Shown: positions 1-5,868, counted from the stretch's first letter. The stretch: DNA of 10,000 nucleotides from Desulfarculus sp. (GCA_020216805.1 JAIWNN010000085.1:1-10000), one strand, 5' to 3'. Numbers and translations: made by a program. Notes: a model not told the origin generated them from the letters alone.

Positions 1-728
1 TCTACCGCCTGCCCCGCCTGGTGGTCACCACCGGCCAGGGCATCCGCCGCCACCTGGTGGAGGACTACGGCCTGCCGGCCGGGCGGGTGGTCTCCATCCC
101 CACCGGGGTGGACGTGGAGCGCTTCGCCCCCGCCGCCCCCGACCCGGCCCTTTACACCGAGCTGGGGATCGAGCCCGGGGCGGAGGTGGTGGCCATGGTG
201 GCGGTGCTGCGCTCCTGGAAGCGCCACGACCTCTTCTGCCGGATGGCCCGCCGCATCCTGGAGCGCCGCCCGGCCGCTCGCTTTCTGATCGTGGGCCACG
301 GTCCGGGCTGGGAGCGGGTCAACCGTTACCTGGACGAGATGGACCTGCGCCCGGCGGTGATCATGACCGGCCACCGCGAGGACATCGAGCGCCTGTTGCC
401 CCTGTGCACCATCTGCCTGCTGACCAGCGACAAGGCCGAGGGCGTCAGCCAGGCCCTGTTGCAGCAGATGGCCATGGAGCGCCCGGTCATCGCCGCCGCC
501 GCCGGCGACTCGCCCGAGATCGTGCGCCACGAGCAAACCGGCCTCCTGGTGCCCCCCGGTGAACTCGACCCCCTGGTGGACGCCGTGGAGCGCCTGTTGG
601 ACGACCCCGAGCTGCGCCAACGCCTGGGCCGGGCCGGCCGCCAGATGGTCATCAACGAGTATTCCCGAAAGGTTATGCTCGACGCCACCGAGGCCGCCTA
701 CGCCCGAGCCCTGGGGTTGGCCGCATGA
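1..728 (+). CDS. Glycosyltransferase family 4 (GT-B), C-terminal part, 5' end outside window
   Basis: The reading frame is open from the first bases (codons from position 3 read YRLPRLVVTTGQG), so the start lies upstream. The visible 241 or so residues are the end of the N-terminal Rossmann domain and the whole C-terminal donor-binding domain of a GT-B retaining glycosyltransferase. Landmarks are TTGQGIRRHL, the interdomain stretch IPTGVDVERF, the second-domain start VAVLRSWKRHDLF, FLIVGHGPGWE, and the donor-site region EGVSQALLQQMAMERPVIA followed by GDSPEIV. Such enzymes transfer sugar from an NDP-sugar onto LPS or another envelope glycan at the inner membrane. The classical EX7E motif is EX7Q here (Glu codon at 438, Gln codon at 462). 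The stop overlaps the start of the deacetylase gene (ATGA), implying one operon. Family assignment is firm; the sugar donor and acceptor cannot be read. Confidence 0.9.
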   Translation, partial: YRLPRLVVTTGQGIRRHLVEDYGLPAGRVVSIPTGVDVERFAPAAPDPALYTELGIEPGAEVVAMVAVLRSWKRHDLFCRMARRILERRPAARFLIVGHGPGWERVNRYLDEMDLRPAVIMTGHREDIERLLPLCTICLLTSDKAEGVSQALLQQMAMERPVIAAAAGDSPEIVRHEQTGLLVPPGELDPLVDAVERLLDDPELRQRLGRAGRQMVINEYSRKVMLDATEAAYARALGLAA

Positions 729-1516
729 TCGGCTGGCTCGCCGCCGCCGCCGCGCTCGCCGGCCTGGGCCTCAGCGCCCGCTACCACTGGTGGCGGCCCC
801 GCCAGCCCGGCATCCCGGTGCTGATGTACCACCAGATCACCGCCGAGCTGGCCGGCACCCCCTTGCCCAAGCTGCGGGTCACCCCGGCCCGCTTCGCCGC
901 CCAGCTCGACGCCCTGGCCCGGCGGGGCTATCGCACCCTGACCCTGTCCCAGGCCGCCGCCGCCATCGCCGCCGGCCATGACCACCCGACCGTGGTCCTG
1001 ACCTTCGACGACGGCTTCCTGGACTTTTACACCCAGGCCTGGCCGCTCTTGCGCGCCCGGGGCATGACCGCCACCGTGTTCCTGGTCACTGGCCTGATTG
1101 GTCAGGAAAACCGATGGGATCTAGATAAGGGTCTGCCCCGCGAGCCCCTGATGGACGCCGCCCAGATCCGCGAGCTGGCCGCCGCCGGGGTCGAGTTCGG
1201 CGGCCACACCCACTCCCACGCCGACCTCACCCGCCTGGACGACGCCGCCCTGGCCGCCGAACTGACCCAGTGCCAAGCCACCCTCGCCGACCTGCTGGGC
1301 GCGCCCTCGCCCAGCTTCAGCTACCCCTTCGGCTTGCACGATCACCGCGTGGCCCGGGCCGCCGCCGCCGCCGGCTTCTCCCTGGCCTGCACCACCCGCC
1401 CCGGACTCCTCGCCCCCCAAACCGACCCCCTGGCCATCCCCCGCATCATGATCAAACGCTCCGACGACCCCCTGGACTTCGCCCTCAAACTCACCCGCGC
1501 CCGGAGCAGATGGTAG
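725..1516 (+). CDS. Polysaccharide deacetylase (NodB/CE4 family), membrane-anchored
   Basis: This 263-aa protein hydrolyses N- or O-acetyl groups from a carbohydrate, probably an envelope polysaccharide. Residues 1-18 are a short hydrophobic Ala/Leu-rich segment, probably a single N-terminal membrane anchor, followed by a basic linker and PVLMYHQI, typical of this branch. The CE4 motifs are present: TFDDG at 93-97 (catalytic base and metal Asp), HTHSH at 161-165 (the two metal-binding His), and SYPFG at 199-203. The C-terminal leucine/histidine motif is not obvious, because the chain ends soon after IPRIMIKRSDD. The start is the ATG inside the ATGA overlap with the glycosyltransferase stop, so translation is likely coupled. 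A strong hairpin 31 bases after the stop ends the operon. A role in trimming a glycan intermediate made by the neighbouring transferase is inferred from context only. Confidence 0.9.
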   Translation: MIGWLAAAAALAGLGLSARYHWWRPRQPGIPVLMYHQITAELAGTPLPKLRVTPARFAAQLDALARRGYRTLTLSQAAAAIAAGHDHPTVVLTFDDGFLDFYTQAWPLLRARGMTATVFLVTGLIGQENRWDLDKGLPREPLMDAAQIRELAAAGVEFGGHTHSHADLTRLDDAALAAELTQCQATLADLLGAPSPSFSYPFGLHDHRVARAAAAAGFSLACTTRPGLLAPQTDPLAIPRIMIKRSDDPLDFALKLTRARSRW

Positions 1517-1546
1517 GGGAGAGGGAAGAGGGGAAAGGAAGAGAGC

Positions 1547-1604
1547 GCGGGGGGAACCTTTTTGGTGCCCAAAAAGGTTCCCCCCGCACCCCCCTCCAAA
1601 AAGG
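1547..1604 (+). terminator. Hairpin terminator / repeat unit A
   Basis: A perfect 19-bp inverted repeat (1547-1565 with 1569-1587, loop TGC) has the layered sequence GC-G6-AACC-T5-GG and its complement. It lies 31 bases after the deacetylase stop. It is followed by a tail ACCCCCCTCCAAAAAGG rather than a run of T. The same hairpin-plus-tail design occurs twice more between fchA and folD. Read on either strand the stem is strong enough to stop polymerase, and the stem itself holds T5 and A5 tracts. I infer termination for the upstream + strand operon. The remaining sequence to 1738 has no convincing gene; it holds a small 8-bp hairpin at 1612-1630 and a possible degenerate repeat near 1695-1738. 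Confidence 0.75.
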
Positions 1605-1738
1605 CTGTGCTCAAGGCGCCGCGCGCCTTGGGCTGGGGGGTATTCACGGAGGGCGGGGCGGACGCGGGGCTGTGATGGCAACCCACCGAATTGAAGTGCT
1701 TTTGGCACTGCGAGGAGCCGTAGGGCGGCGAGGTTGAA

Positions 1739-1765
1739 GCCGGGCGGGGATAAACCCCGCCCGGC
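1739..1765 (-). terminator. GC-rich hairpin downstream of fchA
   Basis: A perfect 11-bp stem (GCCGGGCGGGG at 1739-1749 paired with 1755-1765) closes a 5-base AT loop. With one bulge (1766) it extends by three pairs. It lies 24 bases past the fchA stop in the direction of fchA transcription, which fits a transcript 3' end. There is no U tract after it, so it may act with Rho or serve as an RNA-stabilising 3' structure. Confidence 0.5.
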
Positions 1766-1788
1766 CTTCGCCCCGACCACAGGCCGGC

Positions 1789-2424
1789 CTAGCTCATCTT
1801 TTCCTTCACCCGGGCCAGGGCCAGGAGCTTGTGCTCCTCGGCCTGCACAAAGAGGTTCTCGCGCGCGGCCTTGACCTTGGCCACGAAGGCCTGGTCCTTG
1901 ATGCTGGGAATGTTGATGTCCACGCTGAGCATGCAGGCCCGGAGCGCGGCCTCGCCCACCATGGCCCCCACGCCCACGTCGCTGATGGCCATCTTGTTGC
2001 CGTACTTGCTCAGCTCGTCAGCCTCCTTGATGATCTCCAGGCAGCACTGGCAAATCTCCAGGGGCACCAGGGTCGCCTTCTGGGCCGCGTCCTCCAGGGC
2101 CGCCGCCCGGGCCTTCTTCTGCCCGTCGGTGTCCTTGGGCAGCTTGAAGCAGCCCATGTAGTGGTCAAACGCCGCGATGTCGGCGTTGGTCAGCTCCTTG
2201 AGCTTTTCGATAATGCCCATCAGGCGGTCCACCTGGGCCTGGGCCTGGGCGTGGAACTCCTCGTATTTCTTGTTGGCCACGGTCAGGTTGCCCACCATGG
2301 CCACCATGCTGGCCGCCAGCGTCGCCACCACCGCCGACACGTTGCCGCCGCCCGGGGTGTGGCTCTTGCTGGCCGCCACCGCGATGAAATCATTCAGGCT
2401 CATCCCGTAGATCTTGTCTTCCAT
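1789..2424 (-). CDS. fchA: Formiminotransferase-cyclodeaminase-family protein, probable methenyl-THF cyclohydrolase
   Basis: This 211-aa all-helical protein belongs to the cyclodeaminase/cyclohydrolase (FTCD_C) family, whose stand-alone members are about 200-215 aa. Family features are the N-terminal TPGGGNVSA loop (23-31) following the LNDFIAVAAS helix, NKKYEE (51-56), the acidic helix ADIAAFDHYMGCFKLPK (81-97) carrying the putative catalytic Asp, the VPLEICQCC helix, and NKMAISDVGVGA (143-154). The family interconverts methenyl-THF and 10-formyl-THF (FchA) or deaminates formimino-THF. No histidine-degradation gene is visible, and folD is next door, so cyclohydrolase is the better call. The ATG at 2424 is chosen because AAGGAG lies 8 bases before it and the family N-terminus starts here; the open frame continues upstream only through repeat DNA. 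The cytoplasmic product would act after FolD in the C1 pathway. Confidence 0.85.
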   Translation of the reverse strand: MEDKIYGMSLNDFIAVAASKSHTPGGGNVSAVVATLAASMVAMVGNLTVANKKYEEFHAQAQAQVDRLMGIIEKLKELTNADIAAFDHYMGCFKLPKDTDGQKKARAAALEDAAQKATLVPLEICQCCLEIIKEADELSKYGNKMAISDVGVGAMVGEAALRACMLSVDINIPSIKDQAFVAKVKAARENLFVQAEEHKLLALARVKEKMS

Positions 2425-2461
2425 GGGAGCGTCTCCTTGGGTTGGATGGGGAGGGTCTGCT

Positions 2462-2520
2462 GGTGGGGGGACCCTTTTGGGGGCCCCAAAGGGTTCCCCC
2501 CCACCCCCTCCTAAAAAGCC
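2462..2520 (+). repeat. Hairpin repeat unit B (same orientation as unit A)
   Basis: An imperfect long inverted repeat reads GGTGGGGGGACCCTTTTGG on the left arm (2462-2480) and CCAAAGGGTTCCCCCCCACC on the right arm (2486-2505, with one extra C and one mismatch). The tail is CCCCCTCCTAAAAAGCC. It matches unit A in order and spacing. It lies 38 bases upstream of the fchA start codon and points against fchA, so it does not follow any + strand gene. Any fchA transcript from the folD promoter would contain this stem in its 5' region. Confidence 0.7.
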
Positions 2521-2560
2521 AGGGTTTGCGCGCCCGGCTGTCCCGTTTCTCAGCTCGGCC

Positions 2561-2617
2561 CGCGTTTTTTGAAGGGGGGTCCGGGGGGAAACTTTTGTCC
2601 ACAAAAGTTTCCCCCCG
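2561..2617 (-). terminator. Hairpin terminator / repeat unit C, downstream of folD
   Basis: Read on the - strand, this is a perfect 17-bp inverted repeat (CGGGGGGAAACTTTTGT with its complement; 2582-2598 and 2601-2617, apical pairs probably open). It is followed by the tail GGACCCCCCTTCAAAAAACG. It begins only 6 bases after the folD stop. The hairpin plus C6-TTC-A6 tail repeats the design of units A and B. It would be expected to terminate, or at least attenuate, folD transcription before fchA. Its tail faces the tail of unit B across about 40 bases, so B and C together form a composite inverted repeat of about 155 bp. Confidence 0.7.
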
Positions 2618-2623
2618 TCTTAA

Positions 2624-3487
2624 CTACTTACCCAGGCCTTGCAGGCCGATGGCCTTGAGGACGTTCTGCATGATGATGGTGGTGGTGAGGCTGCCGACGC
2701 CGCCGGGCACGGGGGTCATGGCCTTGGCCACTTCCTCCACGTCCGGGGCCACGTCGCCGCAGATGCCCTTGCCGTCGGGGGTGGCGTTGATGCCGGCGTC
2801 GATGACCACGGTGCCAGGGGCGATCATCTCTTTCTTGACCAGTCCGGCGAAGCCGGCGGCGGCCACCACGATCTCGCCATGCCTGCACTCGGCGGCCAGG
2901 TCCACGGTCTTGGTGTGGCAGACGGTGATGGTGGCGTCGCGCTTGATCAGGAGGCTGGCCAGGGGGCGGCCCACGGTGTCGCCGCGGCCGACCAGGGTGA
3001 CCTTCTTGCCGCGCAGGTCGATTCCGGCGCGCTCCATCAGGGCGATGCAGGACAGCGGGGTGGCCGGCACCAGGGCCAGGTGCTCCTGGCCGCCCAAAAG
3101 ATAGCCGCGGTTGACCGGATGCACGCCGTCCACGTCCTTCTTGGGCGAGATGGCCTCCATCACGACTTCCTTCTGGATGTGCTTGGGCAGGGGCAACTCC
3201 ACCAGGATGCCGTGGACGTTGGGGTCCATGTTCCAGCCCTGGATCTGGTTCAGCACCGTCTCCTGGCTGGTGTCGGCGGCCATGACCTTCAGCTCCACCG
3301 TGATGCCCAGGCCGGCGCCGACCTTTTCCTTGGACTGGGCGTAGACCACGCTGGCCTCGTCGTCGCCCACCAACAGCACCGCCAGCTTGGGTTGGATGCC
3401 CTTGGCCTTGAGCGCCTCCACGTCCTTGACCAACTCCTCGCGGATCACCTTGGCAATGGGCAGTCCCTTGATAAGCTCCGCCGCCAT
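2624..3487 (-). CDS. folD: Methylenetetrahydrofolate dehydrogenase (FolD family), possibly cyclohydrolase-deficient
   Basis: At 287 aa the length matches FolD (E. coli about 288). FolD oxidises 5,10-methylene-THF to methenyl-THF with NAD(P)+ and normally also hydrolyses it to 10-formyl-THF. Present are the YAQSK segment with Tyr49 and Lys53 (catalytic Lys), KDVDGVHPVN with Asp120, the dinucleotide loop VGRGDTVGRP (166-175), CHTKT (190-194) and TPVPGGVG. Several signature positions diverge: the usual Q-L-P-L-P is VELPLP with Glu97, the usual PCTPxG is PATPLS (141-146), and PGGVGPMT is PGGVGSLT. Since Gln at this site is tied to the cyclohydrolase step in characterised enzymes, this copy may be mainly a dehydrogenase, with FchA as partner. 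The ATG at 3487 is preceded by AAAGGAGAGG at good spacing; the frame upstream of it is leader. It is transcribed from the divergent region shared with panB. Confidence 0.92.
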   Translation of the reverse strand: MAAELIKGLPIAKVIREELVKDVEALKAKGIQPKLAVLLVGDDEASVVYAQSKEKVGAGLGITVELKVMAADTSQETVLNQIQGWNMDPNVHGILVELPLPKHIQKEVVMEAISPKKDVDGVHPVNRGYLLGGQEHLALVPATPLSCIALMERAGIDLRGKKVTLVGRGDTVGRPLASLLIKRDATITVCHTKTVDLAAECRHGEIVVAAAGFAGLVKKEMIAPGTVVIDAGINATPDGKGICGDVAPDVEEVAKAMTPVPGGVGSLTTTIIMQNVLKAIGLQGLGK

Positions 3488-3598
3488 GCCCCTCTCCTTT
3501 CTTGTCGATTGGCAGTAAATGCAATGCCCCGCGGGCGCGGGTGTAAGCGTTCTCTGGGGTGTCTGGGACCCAAGCCCGGGTCGGGCCCGGCGCTTCAC

Positions 3599-3627
3599 AA
3601 GACAGCACAAGGGGCGCGGACTGTCAA
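3599..3627 (-). promoter_or_regulatory. Predicted sigma70 promoter for folD
   Basis: On the - strand a perfect TTGACA (3627-3622) is followed after 17 bases by TGTCTT (3604-3599; three of six consensus matches, including first and last T). The predicted transcript starts near 3592, giving a leader of about 105 bases before the folD ATG. That leader contains a small hairpin CCCGC-GGGC-GCGGG (3528-3541). I see no recognised riboswitch in it. Confidence 0.5.
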
Positions 3628-3670
3628 CGCTTTTTTGCACAATGCTTCACGAGCGGCGAGGTGGGTGGTC

Positions 3671-3699
3671 TTGACAGATGGCCGCGGGTGGGCTAGTTA
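3671..3699 (+). promoter_or_regulatory. Predicted promoter for panB-panE
   Basis: TTGACA (3671-3676) is followed after exactly 17 bases by TAGTTA (3694-3699), a weak -10. It points away from the folD promoter, with the two -35 boxes 43 bases apart. If used, it gives a long leader of about 210 bases before panB. The weak -10 suggests either low activity or help from an activator. Apart from this promoter, the folD promoter and the leader structure at 3772-3816, the 427-base divergent region (3488-3914) holds no supported gene. Confidence 0.4.
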
Positions 3700-3771
3700 G
3701 GGCTGTAGTCCAAGGCGTTCGGCCCATGGCGCGATGTGACCGCTTGGACCCCCATGAATGGGGGCCGAGAC

Positions 3772-3816
3772 GGCGCGCGAGCGGGGGAGGCGTGCTCCCG
3801 GTTGCTCGTGTGCGCC
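3772..3816 (+). other. Structured RNA element in the panB leader
   Basis: One long stem-loop can be drawn from three stacked helices: GGCGC (3772-3776) with GCGCC (3812-3816), CGAGC (3778-3782) with GCTCG (3804-3808), and GGGAG (3785-3789) with CTCCC (3795-3799), loop GCGTG. An upstream hairpin CCCCC-ATGAAT-GGGGG lies at 3749-3764. A T5 run follows at 3834-3838, too far for a standard terminator. A competing pairing GGCGT (3789-3793) with ACGCC (3824-3828) is possible. In DNA this GC-rich, chance stems are common, so a regulatory role is only a suggestion. Confidence 0.3.
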
Positions 3817-3914
3817 AGGTCGGACGCCTTATGTTTTTCCCCGCCGGGACCTGGGCCCGGGGCGCGCCACCCGCGCCGTCTGGCCCCAGGCCCCGCCAAG
3901 CTTAGGAGAGGATC

Positions 3915-4754
3915 ATGGACCGCAAGCAAGTGACCATCCCCGACCTCTACCAGATGAAGAAAGAAGGCAGGAAGATCAGCGTGCTGACCGCCTACGACTA
4001 CCCCGGAGCGGTGCTGGCCGAGGCGGCCGGGGTGGACGTGGTGCTGGTGGGCGACAGCCTGGGCAACGTGGTGATGGGCCTTAATGGCACGGTGCCGGTG
4101 ACCATGGAGGAGATGATCCACCACATCAAAGCCGTGCGCCGGGGGCTCAAGAGCGCCTTTTTGATCGGCGACCTGCCCTTCCTGAGCTACCAGGTCAGCC
4201 GCGAGCAGGCGATCCTTAACTCCGGCCGTTTCCTGAAAGAAGCCGGCTGCGACATGGTCAAGCTGGAAGGCGGGGCGGAGATGGCCGAGACGGTCAAGGC
4301 CATCGTGGACGCCGGCATCCCGGTCTGCGCCCACATCGGGCTCACCCCCCAGAGCGTGAGCAAGCTGGGCGGCTACAAGGTGCAGGGCAAGGACCTGGCC
4401 ACCGCCCAGAAGCTCATCGACGCGGCCAAGGCCCTGCAACAGGCCGGGGCGGATATGATCGTCTTCGAGTGCATCCCCAGCGCCCTGGCCCAGGCCATCA
4501 CCCGGGCGGTGGAGATGGTGACCATCGGCATCGGGGCCGGGCCGGACTGCGACGGCCAGGTGCTGGTTTTCCATGACGTCCTGGGCCTGACCACCCGCAA
4601 GACCCCCAAGATGGCCAAGCAGTACATCAACCTGATGGACCTGGCCGGCGCGGCCCTGGCCCAGTACGTCTCCGAGGTGCGCGAGGGCGGGTTCCCGGGG
4701 CCGGAGCATGGCTTCGCCATGGACCCGGCGGTGGTGGCCCAGTTGAAGCTCTAG
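3915..4754 (+). CDS. panB: 3-methyl-2-oxobutanoate hydroxymethyltransferase (ketopantoate synthase)
   Basis: This 279-aa TIM-barrel enzyme transfers the hydroxymethyl group of 5,10-methylene-THF to 2-oxoisovalerate to give ketopantoate, the first committed step to pantothenate and CoA. The active site is intact: LTAYDYPGA (24-32), VGDSLGNVVMG with metal ligand Asp47, DLPF with Asp86, MVKLEGG with Lys116 and Glu118, HIGLTPQSV (140-148), GGYKVQGK (152-159), FECIP with catalytic Glu185, and IGIGAGPDCDGQVLVFHD. Length and order match the family. The ATG at 3915 follows AGGAGAGG by 4 bases. The panE-type gene begins 15 bases after the stop, so the two are one operon. The protein is cytoplasmic and expected to be a decamer like E. 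coli PanB. It shares the folate donor pool that FolD, encoded divergently, draws on. Confidence 0.97.
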   Translation: MDRKQVTIPDLYQMKKEGRKISVLTAYDYPGAVLAEAAGVDVVLVGDSLGNVVMGLNGTVPVTMEEMIHHIKAVRRGLKSAFLIGDLPFLSYQVSREQAILNSGRFLKEAGCDMVKLEGGAEMAETVKAIVDAGIPVCAHIGLTPQSVSKLGGYKVQGKDLATAQKLIDAAKALQQAGADMIVFECIPSALAQAITRAVEMVTIGIGAGPDCDGQVLVFHDVLGLTTRKTPKMAKQYINLMDLAGAALAQYVSEVREGGFPGPEHGFAMDPAVVAQLKL

Positions 4755-4769
4755 CCGGGAGTGAGGCCG

Positions 4770-5696
4770 ATGGCCATGCGCATCACGGTGGTGGGTCCGG
4801 GGGCGATGGGGATCTTTTTCGGCGTCCGCCTGGCCCAGGCCGGGGCCCAGGTCAATTATCTGGATCATCGGCCGGAGCGGGCCGCCCACCTGGACCGAAA
4901 TGGGGTGTTCCTAGAGACCTTGGAGGGCGAGGAGATCCACCTGCCCCTGAAGGCCAGCGCCGACCCGGCCCTGGCCCTGGCCGGGGCCGATCTGGCCCTG
5001 ATCTGCGTCAAGGCCTACCAGACCGAGGGGGTGGCCCAGCTCCTGGCCCGGCACCTGCCGGTCGGGGCCCGGGCGCTGACCCTCCAGAACGGCGTGGGCA
5101 ACGTGGAGGCCCTGGTGGCGGCCCTGGGCCCGGAGCGGGTGCTGGGCGGCACCACCAGCGAGGGCATCATCGGCCTGGGCCAGGGCCGGGCGCGCCACAG
5201 CGGCCGGGGCCTGACCAACCTGGGCCCGGCCCAGGGCGAGGTGGACGAATTCTGCCGCGAGTTGGCGGCGCTGTTCACCGCCGCCGGCTTCACCACCCAG
5301 GCCGTGGCCGGGGTCCAGAACCTGATCTGGACCAAGCTGGTGGTCAACGTGAGCATCAACGCCCTGACCGCCATCCTGGGGGTGACCAACGGCCGCATGC
5401 TGGAGATCGCCCCGGCGGTGGAGGTGATGGAGGCGGCGATGAACGAGGCCCTCATGGTGGGCCGGGCCCTGGGGGTGGAGTTCCTGCACCCGGACATGCC
5501 AGCGGCGGTCCGCGAGGTGGGCCGGCGCACGGCGGTCAACCGCTCCTCCATGCTCCAGGACCTCAGCCACCACCGCCGCACCGAGGTGGAGTTCATCAAC
5601 GGCGCGGTGGTGCGGGCCGGGGCCGGGCTGGGTCTGGCCGCCCCGGTCAACCAGACCCTGACCCGCCTGGTGCTGGCCCTGGAACAAGCCGGCTAA
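4770..5696 (+). CDS. panE: 2-dehydropantoate 2-reductase (ketopantoate reductase family)
   Basis: This 308-aa protein fits the ketopantoate reductase family, which reduces ketopantoate to (R)-pantoate with NADPH, the step after PanB. The N-terminal Rossmann motif is ITVVGPGAMG (GxGxxG, residues 5-14). Next come VKAYQT with Lys81, LQNGVGN (105-111), and GGTTSEG. The C-terminal helical domain starts near WTKLVVNVSINALTAI, with Lys189 as the probable catalytic lysine, and carries the conserved RRTEVEFINGAVV segment with Glu272. Three starts are possible: GTG 4761, ATG 4770 and ATG 4776. I chose 4770 because GGGAG (4757-4761) sits 8 bases before it; 4776 is nearly as good, with GAGG 9 bases ahead. 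Many genomes carry several paralogues of this family with unknown substrates, but the position directly after panB supports the pantothenate role. No ilvC or panC is visible. Confidence 0.9.
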   Translation: MAMRITVVGPGAMGIFFGVRLAQAGAQVNYLDHRPERAAHLDRNGVFLETLEGEEIHLPLKASADPALALAGADLALICVKAYQTEGVAQLLARHLPVGARALTLQNGVGNVEALVAALGPERVLGGTTSEGIIGLGQGRARHSGRGLTNLGPAQGEVDEFCRELAALFTAAGFTTQAVAGVQNLIWTKLVVNVSINALTAILGVTNGRMLEIAPAVEVMEAAMNEALMVGRALGVEFLHPDMPAAVREVGRRTAVNRSSMLQDLSHHRRTEVEFINGAVVRAGAGLGLAAPVNQTLTRLVLALEQAG

Positions 5697-5753
5697 AGGC
5701 CCCGGGCGGCGGTTGAATTAGACAAGTAAGTGTAATCAAAGGGCTAGGCCCTG

Positions 5754-5782
5754 GCGGCCCCTGGCGAAAGGCCGGGGGCCGC
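5754..5782 (+). terminator. Hairpin after panE, abutting the ppiD promoter
   Basis: A 12-bp stem (5754-5765 with 5771-5782, one T-G pair) closes loop GAAAG. It lies 57 bases past the panE stop and ends one base before the -35 box of the predicted ppiD promoter. There is no T run, so intrinsic termination would be inefficient by standard rules; a Rho-linked 3' end is possible. The AT-richer stretch at 5713-5741 between panE and this stem shows no convincing promoter on either strand. Confidence 0.45.
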
Positions 5783-5783
5783 A

Positions 5784-5812
5784 TTGACTTGCCGGCGGGG
5801 GCGTGCTAGCTT
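5784..5812 (+). promoter_or_regulatory. Predicted sigma70 promoter (extended -10) for ppiD
   Basis: TTGACT (5784-5789), a 17-base spacer and TAGCTT (5807-5812) preceded by TG at 5804-5805 make an extended -10 promoter. The start site would be near 5819, giving a leader of about 124 bases to the ppiD ATG. This is the best-formed promoter in the window. Confidence 0.6.
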
Positions 5813-5834
5813 TGTCCCTCGACCCGAAACCGGG

Positions 5835-5868
5835 CCGGGGGAGCCCCTCGCGTGGGGCTCAGCTCCGG
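5835..5868 (+). other. Stem-loop in the ppiD leader
   Basis: Seven perfect pairs (GAGCCCC 5841-5847 with GGGGCTC 5854-5860, loop TCGCGT) are extended by six more (5835-5840 with 5863-5868) across a two-base bulge. It begins about 16 bases after the predicted transcript start. I do not recognise it as a known riboswitch or thermometer; it may affect mRNA stability. Confidence 0.35.

Noticed and set aside
1270..1737. + strand open frame crossing the deacetylase end and the hairpin
   Set aside because: It reads through the terminator repeat and has no homology signal; the deacetylase frame explains the coding part.
2425..2604. N-terminal 60-codon extension of fchA
   Set aside because: It translates the repeat elements into low-complexity sequence. 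AAGGAG and the family N-terminus support the ATG at 2424.
3488..3592. THF or other known riboswitch in the folD leader
   Set aside because: Small hairpins exist, but I find no match to a known riboswitch core, and chance stems are expected at this GC content.
2639..3700. Long + strand open frame antisense to folD
   Set aside because: It is His/Gly/Leu/Ala-rich, has no recognisable domain, and mirrors the high-GC codon pattern of folD, which has clear family motifs.
3678..3933. Small + strand open frames in the panB leader
   Set aside because: No ribosome site at useful spacing, Arg/Pro/Gly-rich composition, and overlap with stem-loops argue against coding.
3693..4889. 398-codon - strand open frame antisense to panB
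   Set aside because: The His/Gly/Leu composition and lack of motifs show it is a complement-strand artefact of panB.
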